A program made the translations under genes and the position numbers. The notes beneath the pieces were generated by a model, which ran no database searches, was not told the DNA's origin, and worked only from the letters and a program-made list of their open reading frames with translations. Shown one piece after another: positions 51,123 through 59,200 of a stretch of DNA of 64,000 bases. Source of the DNA: Scatosoma sp045576335 (GTDB lineage Bacteria; Bacillota; Clostridia; Christensenellales; Borkfalkiaceae); contig JAZNGH010000022.1 of assembly GCA_045576335.1 (NCBI GenBank), forward strand, positions 1 to 64,000. The letters are read 5' to 3'. The first letter of the stretch is position 1, and each line of letters starts with the position of its first letter.

Positions 51123-52445
51123 TCAATTAAAAAATTCGTTGTAAATCGCTTGAATACAGGGCGCACAATCTACGTTTTCCACGCCGACGATAATATTCAT
51201 TTCGCTCGAACCTTGGTCAATCATAATCACGTTGATACCCGCCTCGGAAAGCGCCTTAAAAAGCCGCGCGGAAGTACCGACGTTTTTCGCCATACCGTGC
51301 CCAACCGTCGCCACGAGCGCGATATTTTCGTGCACGTACAATTTATCGGGATGGACAACGGCTTTCATCTCCTCTACGACCTCTTGCAAAACGCCGTTTT
51401 TGAGATATTCGTTGTCGATTACGAGCGACATAGTGTCGATACCCGAGGGCAAATGCTCGAAAGAAATCCCGCGTTTTCCGATTACGGAAAGCACCTTACC
51501 GACAAAGCCGACCTCGCTGTTCATCATAGATTTTTCCAAGGAAATTGCCGTAAAGTCCTTTTTACCCGCAATACCCGTTACTACGTTCTCACGCATATCC
51601 CGCGTGGAAGTTTTTACGATATACGTGCCCGCGTCGTCGGGACGGAAGGTATTGCAGATACGAATGGGAATACCCGCGCTTCTCACGGGGAAAATGGATT
51701 CGCTATGTAATACGTTCGCGCCCATATACGAAAGCTCACGAAGCTCTTGATAGGTCAATTCGGGAATACATTTGGGCGAATTGACGATACGGGGGTCGCA
51801 AGCGTAAAAGCCGCTGACGTCCGTCCAGTTTTCATACAAATCCGCCATCACGCCGCGCGCCACGATAGAGCCCGAAATATCGCCGCCGCCGCGGGAAAAG
51901 GTCTTGACCTTGCCCTCCGCGCTCAAACCGTAAAATCCCGGTACGACCGCGCGGGGATATTTGGAAAGAACCTCCGCCGCAAGCGCAAAGGTTTCCTCGC
52001 TCAACACGCCGTCTTTATCAAACCGCACGAATTCCGTCGCGTCCACGAAGGGCACGCCGAGCACCGCCGCCATAATCTTCGCCGCAAGATACTCGCCGCG
52101 CGAAGCGCAATAATCGCGACCCGCACCACCGAGGATAGCCGCTTCCACCTCGTCCAAAGCCTCCTGCATACCCAGCTTTCTGCCTATCTCCGCCTCGATA
52201 TTCAAAAACCGCGTACGGATTTTGCCGAACGTTTCCAAAAAGGCTTTTCTATCGCCTGCGTCCGCTTCGTCCGAGCATTTATACAAAAGGTCTGTGACCT
52301 TAATATCGCCGCTAAAACGCTTACCGGGTGCGGAAACGACGACGTAACGACGACGTTTATCCGCTTCCACGATTTTTGCGGCAGACAAAATCACGTTTCC
52401 GTCCGCCATGGACGTTCCGCCGAATTTACATACCTTGATATCCAT
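51123..52445 (-). CDS. lysC: Aspartate kinase
   Basis: A 440-residue aspartokinase, the first enzyme of the lysine, threonine and methionine branch. The kinase domain begins VCKFGGTSMADG and continues with FSRGGGDISGSIVARGV and WTDVSGFYACDPR. Two C-terminal ACT domains follow (ISLEKSMMNSEVGFVGKVLSVIGKRGISFEHLPSGID, then VATVGHGMAKNVGTSARLFKALSEAGINVIMIDQGSSEMNI), giving feedback control. AAGGAG precedes the ATG at 52445. It lies 73 bases after the micro-ORF stop. That gap contains two short hairpins but is too small for a lysine riboswitch. Confidence 0.95.
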   Translation of the reverse strand: MDIKVCKFGGTSMADGNVILSAAKIVEADKRRRYVVVSAPGKRFSGDIKVTDLLYKCSDEADAGDRKAFLETFGKIRTRFLNIEAEIGRKLGMQEALDEVEAAILGGAGRDYCASRGEYLAAKIMAAVLGVPFVDATEFVRFDKDGVLSEETFALAAEVLSKYPRAVVPGFYGLSAEGKVKTFSRGGGDISGSIVARGVMADLYENWTDVSGFYACDPRIVNSPKCIPELTYQELRELSYMGANVLHSESIFPVRSAGIPIRICNTFRPDDAGTYIVKTSTRDMRENVVTGIAGKKDFTAISLEKSMMNSEVGFVGKVLSVIGKRGISFEHLPSGIDTMSLVIDNEYLKNGVLQEVVEEMKAVVHPDKLYVHENIALVATVGHGMAKNVGTSARLFKALSEAGINVIMIDQGSSEMNIIVGVENVDCAPCIQAIYNEFFN

Positions 52446-52518
52446 ATTTCTCCTTTTTTCGCGCGACCTTGCGCGACCGACCCTACATAGTCGGCTTCGT
52501 AAACTTCACTTTCCCTTC

Positions 52519-52623
52519 TTACAAGTTTATCAACACTACGACTAACACAGCAAGGATCAAAGAAATGGCTTTAATCCAGAACTTGGAAACAAATACGTTT
52601 TTCAAAAATTGACCGAATTTCAT
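52519..52623 (-). CDS. 34-residue membrane micro-ORF in the cdaR position
   Basis: A 34-codon ORF whose ATG overlaps the cdaA stop by four bases (ATGA). It reads MKFGQFLKNVFVSKFWIKAI and ends LVVVLINL. The layout is a short basic start, FW-IKAISLILA, then a single transmembrane helix. It looks like the N-terminal anchor of CdaR (YbbR), the CdaA regulator normally encoded right after cdaA (compare N-x-x-LKILSLLFA in that family). The extracytoplasmic YbbR repeats are missing: the frame stops at TAA 52521 and no YbbR-like sequence follows. It could be a reduced but functional regulator, or a decayed remnant. The tight coupling to cdaA favours continued use. Confidence 0.7.
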   Translation of the reverse strand: MKFGQFLKNVFVSKFWIKAISLILAVLVVVLINL

Positions 52624-53498
52624 CTGATACCTCCGCGTTTCTTATCCGTTAAGGGCATATCCTGCCAGTAATAATCTTTGAGTGCGTCCACGAGCATATC
52701 GTAGTCGGCATAACGGGTAACGTTGCCCTGTTTGACGATGGATATAATGCCCGTTTCCTCCGAAACGATCAGCGAAATGACGTTTGCAACCTCCGTAATA
52801 CCGATACCCGCGCGGTGGCGCGTGCCGTATTCCTTGGGATAGCTCGTCTTTTGCGTGAGCGGCAAGAAACAACCCGCCGCCTGTATTTTATGCCCGCGAA
52901 TGACCATTGCGCCGTCGTGCAAAGGTGCTTTGGGGAAGAAAATACCCTCGATCAGCTGTGTGGAAATTTCCGCGTCAATCTCGACGCCGCTTTGCAAAAC
53001 CTGCTTAGGAAGGCTCCCCTTGGAAAGGACGATAAGCGCGCCCACGTTGTTTTTGGACATATTCTGCAAAGCCTTGATGACGTTGGCAATGCAACGCTCC
53101 GTGTCCGCTTGCGAACGGATTTCCGTGCTTCCGCCCAAGACCTTTTCGGATATTCCCTCTTTATCCTTGTGTACGTCCCAAAGGCTCTTTTTGACCTCTA
53201 CGTTGAACAGGATAAGCATAAACGCCGAAAGCAGTACGACGTAAAAGAGCAAGAACTGCACGTCAACGAGCGTAGGCGCAAAGACGTTCAGCGCGCCGCC
53301 GACGAGAATAAACAGCCAATACAAAAGCATTAGCTTGGTCGCGTCGTTATCGCGTAAAATTTTGGAAACGTAAAAAATCAACGCGAAAAAGCAAAGTATC
53401 TCAATCGCGTACATTACTTGAAAATTCGTGAAAAAGCTCACGATGCCCTCTTGCAACCAAGTAAGCCTTTCCGCTGCCGACAAAAGCCGTATTCCCAT
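52620..53498 (-). CDS. cdaA: Diadenylate cyclase CdaA
   Basis: A 292-residue membrane c-di-AMP synthase. Three transmembrane helices are visible at about residues 28-45, 55-75 and 78-98. The DAC domain follows, with the catalytic DGAMVIRGHKIQAAGCFLPL (DGA motif) and GTRHRAGIGITE (RHR motif). c-di-AMP controls potassium and osmolyte uptake and cell-wall balance in Firmicutes. GAGGAGGT precedes the ATG at 53498. The usual partner cdaR is replaced by a 34-residue ORF overlapping its stop codon, and glmM is not adjacent. Confidence 0.96.
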   Translation of the reverse strand: MGIRLLSAAERLTWLQEGIVSFFTNFQVMYAIEILCFFALIFYVSKILRDNDATKLMLLYWLFILVGGALNVFAPTLVDVQFLLFYVVLLSAFMLILFNVEVKKSLWDVHKDKEGISEKVLGGSTEIRSQADTERCIANVIKALQNMSKNNVGALIVLSKGSLPKQVLQSGVEIDAEISTQLIEGIFFPKAPLHDGAMVIRGHKIQAAGCFLPLTQKTSYPKEYGTRHRAGIGITEVANVISLIVSEETGIISIVKQGNVTRYADYDMLVDALKDYYWQDMPLTDKKRGGIR

Positions 53499-53581
53499 AT
53501 TACCTCCTCGTTACCGTAATAACCCACTATAATTATTATATAAAATATTCACGGAAAAATAAAGCGTTTTTTTAACTCTTT

Positions 53582-54580
53582 TCAACAATTCCCAAAAAAT
53601 AACCGTGCCGTAGTGGCGTTCCACGCGGCGGGCGGAGTGAGCTTACCGCATTTGACGTCGCTGATTGCGCCGTAAACCGCCTCGTAGAGAAATTGCAGAT
53701 ATCCCTTTTGGAATTTTGCCGCCACCTCGCGGTTTTTCTTGGCGGCGTATTCCTTAATCCCCAAAGTCGACGCCACCTCACGGTCGCTGCCCTTTAACAG
53801 AGACGTTTCGTACAAAGTACGAAAATACGAAGCGAGTGAGGATAAGAGCGAATGTTCGTTAAAGCCCTTGGTCATCAATTCCTCGGAAATTTTGATAAAG
53901 CCCGCATAATTTTTACGCGAAAGTGCGTTGGCAAGCTCGTAGATTTTATACTCCGAATCGGGATAAACGAGCGCGTCTACCGTTTGATCGGTCAGCCTCT
54001 CCAAGCCCATGCCCCGACAATAACACAGCAGCTTTTCCGTTTCCTTGGCTATCCGCGACATATCCAGCGTACAATACGCGGCAAGCTTTCCGCACGTTAC
54101 GCCGTCGGCGTACACGCCCTCGCGCTTGCAGGTGACGAATATCCATTTTTTAATCGTTTCCTCGTCGGCACGGCTACAATCCACGTGCGTCACGTTGGGC
54201 TTTTTGGAAAAGTTTGCGCCGCCCGTCTTGGGCTTTGCCGTATTCACGATAAGCAAAATGCTATCCGTGGGCGGATTTTCAAAAAGCGGCTTCAAATACG
54301 CTTCGTAGTCCTTTTCCGTCGGGTAAAATTCCGTTACCCGCACCACGCGTTTTTGACTGACGAAAGGAAAGCTGTTCACAGCGTCTACGAGCGGCTTGAT
54401 ATGCTCGCCTTTGAGCGAGCCGCCGTCGAACGAAGCGTAATCCAAGGTCGGTTCTTGCACGAAACGGCTCTTTATCAGCTGTTCGCCCTTTTCTCTAAAA
54501 TACGCCTCTTCACCCTCAAAAAGGTATACGGGCATTGCGCCGTTTTCGTCGGTGAATTTTTTGAAATCAACGTATTTCAT
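53582..54580 (-). CDS. holA: DNA polymerase III subunit delta
   Basis: A 332-residue clamp-loader delta subunit. The N-terminal part (PVYLFEGEEAYFREKGEQLI) is the typical HolA opening, followed by VVRVTEFYPTEKDYEAYLKPLFENPP and the NTAKPKTGGANFSKK stretch. The C-terminal helical domain (EHSLLSSLASYFRTLYETSLLKGSDREVASTLGIKEYAAKKNREVAAKF) matches the conserved collar region. Delta opens the beta clamp for loading. It lies 57 bases after comEC, the order comEC-holA being common in Firmicutes. Confidence 0.94.
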   Translation of the reverse strand: MKYVDFKKFTDENGAMPVYLFEGEEAYFREKGEQLIKSRFVQEPTLDYASFDGGSLKGEHIKPLVDAVNSFPFVSQKRVVRVTEFYPTEKDYEAYLKPLFENPPTDSILLIVNTAKPKTGGANFSKKPNVTHVDCSRADEETIKKWIFVTCKREGVYADGVTCGKLAAYCTLDMSRIAKETEKLLCYCRGMGLERLTDQTVDALVYPDSEYKIYELANALSRKNYAGFIKISEELMTKGFNEHSLLSSLASYFRTLYETSLLKGSDREVASTLGIKEYAAKKNREVAAKFQKGYLQFLYEAVYGAISDVKCGKLTPPAAWNATTARLFFGNC

Positions 54581-54637
54581 TGCAAAAGCCTCCTATTCTT
54601 CATTATAACACACTATGCAGAAAAAAGCAAGAAAATT

Positions 54638-56263
54638 TTAATACGTAAATAGCAGGCAAAGGAAAAACGCCGCAAAATACACGATTGCAAGTATTCGTTT
54701 TTGCAAGGTAGGAATATTCCATTTATCCGTACAAAACAGCAGCGCGGCGTAATAACAAAGTACGGACGCAAAATTAAGCGTGACACCCTCTATGCAAAAG
54801 ACGGAAAAATCCACCGTTTGAAAGAGTAGCAGCAACGCCGACCATACGGCGTTTGGCAAAAACAGTATATACGGAGCTACACTCAACGGCAACACGCAAG
54901 CAAGCGCAACGAATACAAGCAAAATGGAAAATATTGCACTCACTATCGGCACGAACAGACAGTTCAAAAGCAACGAAAACACCGCAATATACCCAAACGA
55001 AGCAAGTAAAATGGGTGCGGTGGCGAGCTGTGCGGAAACAGTCACGGAAAGATAGCCCACGCAAGCGCGTGCAACGCTTTGCCACAGTGTAAACGGGCGG
55101 GTATTTCCGTCGCTATCCCTTTTCTTTTCTATGCGAAATAGCCCTGCAAGCGGACGAGACAGCAAGACAATCCCAAAACACGCGGCAAAGGAAAGTAAAA
55201 ACCCAACGGAAAAGAGCGAGGAGGGCGTAAGCAGAACGTTTACGATTACAGCAAAGGCAATCGCTTCCAGCGGATCGTATTTCAAGCCAAGAAGCGAAAA
55301 CGCGTAGAGCGTAAGACAGGTGACGATTGCGCGAACAACGGAAGCGGAAAACCCGCAAACGCCGCCGTAAAAGAGCAATATGCCCGCTAATAGCGCAAAG
55401 CGTACGCCTTTGGGCGCGCGGGAAAGCCCCGTCTTTTTGACAATCAACAGACAAAACGCGTGCAGCGCGCCGATATGTAAGCCCGAAACGGCAAAAATAT
55501 GCGCGATACCGCCGCGACGGATATTTTCCAGCAACCCTTCCTCCATTCCGCCCGTATCGCCGATCAGCACCGCCATTGTGACGGCGGCGGGCGTTTCGTC
55601 CATACCCGCCTGTAAGGTGTCCTTGACCCGTTGTCTTATATCCAAGAACAGATCGGGCGTATGCCCCGTAACCGCACACTCGTCCGCGTACGCATAGTAA
55701 CGCGTTTTTTCGCGTAAGGCAGCGGTATTTAAGCCGTAATCCCCGAAAGGCTCCGTTTGCGTATATACCCGCGCGCGAAATAACACCTCGTCGGACAACT
55801 TGCACACTTGCGCATACGAGGCAGGCAGGTATGCGACGAGTGTCCCGCTTTCCCCGTTTCCACCTATAAAAATACCGTCGAGAAGCACCCGCGTTCCCTT
55901 CTCCGTTTCAATGCATTCTACCACCCGTCCCACGACGGTCTGTTCACCCTCGTAGCGTTTGGCGGCTTGAAAATCGTACAGTTGCAACGCAAACGCGCCC
56001 GCGCCAATGCCAAAACACACGACGGGCGCAAGCAAAGAAAGCAATACGCGCTTTGCCCCTACCCGCCTATACGTGCATAAAAAGGCAAGCGCACCCAATA
56101 CAGGCAAAAGGCAAAGCCACCAAAAGGAAAACTTAAAAAGAAAATGCAGATATACGAACACCACACCAAGGCATAAAAAAATTGCGAAAAAGAGAACGGG
56201 ACGGAAATTAAATAGTTTTTCCGTCCTTTCCGTTCCGTTTTCCGCTATCCGTTCTCGTTCCAT
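54638..56263 (-). CDS. comEC: ComEC/Rec2-type DNA uptake channel, short form
   Basis: A 541-residue polytopic membrane protein of the ComEC/Rec2 family, the channel for transforming DNA. After two or three N-terminal helices comes the soluble beta-rich domain (VVGRVVECIETEKGTRVLLDGIFIGG). The competence core follows with GGIAHIFAVSGLHIGALHAF and GGVCGFSASVVRAIVTCLTLYAFSLLG. The protein ends after the last helices without the metallo-beta-lactamase domain found in full-length (~750-residue) ComEC. The start is taken at ATG 56263, two bases after the stop of the helicase gene; the frame open to 56302 lies inside that gene. It carries a copy of the dispersed motif. Whether the cell is naturally competent is unknown. 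Confidence 0.88.
   Translation of the reverse strand: MERERIAENGTERTEKLFNFRPVLFFAIFLCLGVVFVYLHFLFKFSFWWLCLLPVLGALAFLCTYRRVGAKRVLLSLLAPVVCFGIGAGAFALQLYDFQAAKRYEGEQTVVGRVVECIETEKGTRVLLDGIFIGGNGESGTLVAYLPASYAQVCKLSDEVLFRARVYTQTEPFGDYGLNTAALREKTRYYAYADECAVTGHTPDLFLDIRQRVKDTLQAGMDETPAAVTMAVLIGDTGGMEEGLLENIRRGGIAHIFAVSGLHIGALHAFCLLIVKKTGLSRAPKGVRFALLAGILLFYGGVCGFSASVVRAIVTCLTLYAFSLLGLKYDPLEAIAFAVIVNVLLTPSSLFSVGFLLSFAACFGIVLLSRPLAGLFRIEKKRDSDGNTRPFTLWQSVARACVGYLSVTVSAQLATAPILLASFGYIAVFSLLLNCLFVPIVSAIFSILLVFVALACVLPLSVAPYILFLPNAVWSALLLLFQTVDFSVFCIEGVTLNFASVLCYYAALLFCTDKWNIPTLQKRILAIVYFAAFFLCLLFTY
55824..55835 (+). repeat. Dispersed motif, partial copy in comEC
   Basis: GGCAGGTATGCG, preceded by GGCA, antisense to comEC, where it encodes VAYLPA. 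It matches 12 bases of the core; the TTGAAC end is replaced by ACGAG. Confidence 0.5.
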
Positions 56264-56264
56264 A

Positions 56265-59200
56265 TTAAGCCAAAGATATCCTATCCGAAACCGAACGCAC
56301 AAACAAGCCTTTTTCCTCGCCCAGCGTTACGCAATCGTTGATATATGCCGCAAATTTATCGCTCGGGCGCGCAATACGTAATACGGAAGCTACAATCGTA
56401 CGTATCTCTTCCATATACAGTGCAACCTTATCCTCCAACGCCCCGCGAACGATTGCCACGAGTTCGTACGGTGTATAATCGTACTCGTTTTTCCGAAGCG
56501 ACTCGCCCGTTTCCACACGGTACTTTTCAAAGCCCACGCATTTATCCGTTTTACGGTAAAACGCCGTGCCGAATATGCGTTCGTACTTAAAGCCGCAAAG
56601 CGCGATAAGTGCCTGCATACGCGCCTCCACCTTCACGCCGTATTTGGTTATTCCAAGCGAAGCAAGACATCTTCTCACGAGGAAATCGTAAGAAATAGGC
56701 TCTTCCGCCGCCACGACCGTTTTCAAACGGGCAATAATTTCTTTATCGTTTTCACCCGAGGTCACGAAGGTTGCGTTTTCGAAGCGTTGTTCCAGCGTCG
56801 CTTTTTTATACGCTTTCTTACCGCGATTCAGCTCCGCGCCACCCTTTCTATCTGCACCCGTGAGCTTATCGAGCACGTCCTTAATTTTTTTGATTTCGCG
56901 CTTGGGGTTGTTATAGTAATTGACCGTAAACAGCCGCAAAACGTTCCAGTTGTTGCGTTTCAAGGTCTGAATTTGCAACACGTTGCGGTCTTTGATAGAG
57001 AAATGGTTGGGCGTATCGCACATAATCGCCAGAATGAATTTATGCCGATTTTTTGGGTCTACCACGGCGACGTCGATTTTGAAACCCGAAACACCCACGT
57101 CGTAACGGCACTCGTAGCCGTAGGAGGACAGCTCCTCCGCGATATATTTTCCAAGCCCCGCTTTTTTCGCCACGAGGTCGCCCGAAGAAATGGCAAGATT
57201 CGTCCTGCCCTTTTCCGCAAAGTCCAAAAACGCCTTTAACCCCGCCACGCCCTTGGAGTTGGTTTTGGACAGGTCGATCATTGCGCCCGTCATAGACGAG
57301 AACACGACCATCTCCTCTCTTGCACGGGAAACGGCAACGTTGAGCCGCCGCCACCCGCCCGCTTGATTGAGCGGACCGAAATTGAGGGATATCCGACCGA
57401 ATTTATCAGGTCCATAGCACACGGAGAACAGCACGACGTCGCGCTCGTCACCTTGCACGTTTTCCAAATTTTTGACGAATAACGGCTCTTCCCGCTCGTA
57501 CGCTTCGCGTTCCAAGTGTTTTTCCGCGATTGCCGCGGAAAGCTTGCGTTCGATATATTCCTTTTGCACGTTGGAGAACGTGACGATACCCATACTCGAT
57601 TTTTTGGTTTGCGGGTCGGTAAGCCTTCTCACGACCTCCGCCACGAGCGCGTCGCCCTCCGCCTTGTTTTTCTTGGACAAGCCGCGGTCGTACACGCCGT
57701 CCTCCACCAAGGTAAAGTGTACCTTGCTTGCCAACGCGTCGGGGGACGGGAAGGTACAAAGACGGCTTTCGTAATACATAAGGTTGGAAAAAGCAATCAG
57801 GCTTTCGTGTTTACTACGATAATGCCAAGTCAAATGCCGCTGGGGCATATTGATTGCAAGGCAATCGTCCAAAACACTCTCCATATCCTCGTTTTCCAAA
57901 TCGTCCTCGTCGATATAGGTACTGTGGAAAAAGGTCGTCGGCGGAAGCTGGCGAGGGTCGCCCACGACGATTGCCGCTTTCGCGCGCGCAAGAGAACAAA
58001 TCGCCTCCGCCGTCGGGATTTGCGAAGCCTCGTCGAAAATGACCAAATCGAACAGTCCGTTTTCGGGCTGTAAATATTGCGAAACGGTGATCGGACTCAT
58101 CAGCATACACGGCGCAACCGTCTTGATAAGCTCGGGGATTTCCTCAAACAGCTTACGGAGCCCCATACCGCGCAGGTTGGATTTTGCGTAGCGTTGGAAA
58201 TTCGCCACCTCCAAGCTCAAACTCCCCTCCGTAGAAGGCGTGGGAAGCGTTGCGATCAGCTTGGCGCGGATTGCTTCCTTGGTAAGACGGGCAAACTCTT
58301 CCATCGTCAAGCGCAAGCTCTCCGATTTCTCCTCGCAAACGGCGGCAGAGAAGCGCGCAAGCACGGGGTCGAGCGGGATATTCGTCTGCAAGAAATTTTT
58401 ATAGATGTTCTTTTCAAAGCTGTCGACGATATTTTCGCTCGTTACCATACCGTTTTCCAAAGCCGCGGTAATAAAGGTCAAGCCCGCCTCATCCAACGCT
58501 TTCGCCGTCTTTTTATACATACACCAAGGCGCGAGCATATCGATATTTTCAATCAACGCGCCTGCTTTCGCCGTATATTCTTCCAAAACGTCCTCTTCGG
58601 GAAGCTTGGTTTTATCTGCCGCCGTCACTTGCAAAAAGCTCTCTTCGGCCGCGCGGAAGCTTTCAATCGAGTGCATAAGCGCATTCAAAACGGGTGCGGA
58701 ATAGCCCGTTGCCGCACGGATACACATACTGTTAAAGCTGTCGGCGTTATAGTCCATAAACACCGAAGCGCACAGCTCGTGCAAGGTATACAGCTCTTTA
58801 AGGAAATTTTGACGGGCGTCGAAGAAGTCCACGCGCCCAAAGGCAAAGGTGAAATATTGCGAGAGCGAGGTAGAACTCTTAACCACCTTCATTGCCTCGT
58901 AAATATCGCAAAGGTTTTGCATATCTCGCAAAATATCCTCTTGCGCGTCGCTCTTCAAGGCTACCCGCGCCAGCTTTTTCACGAGCGCGCGAAGCAGCTT
59001 GTTCTTTTGGATATCCCCGCCCGTTTCCAGCCATTTCACGAGCGCGCCGTATTCGGAAGCGGAAAGCTCTACGAGCTTTTTATAACGCTTGAAATACCGT
59101 TCCAGACAAGCGTCCAAACGGCGGTTTGCGTTGAAGAAGGCGTAAAATTCCGTTTCGTCCTCTTTATAGTAACGGTTTAACGCCCCGCCTTGCAGCGTTT

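Noticed and set aside
52446..52518. Lysine riboswitch upstream of lysC
   Set aside because: The gap is only 73 bases, with two short hairpins. The lysine riboswitch is more than twice that length and none of its conserved core is seen.
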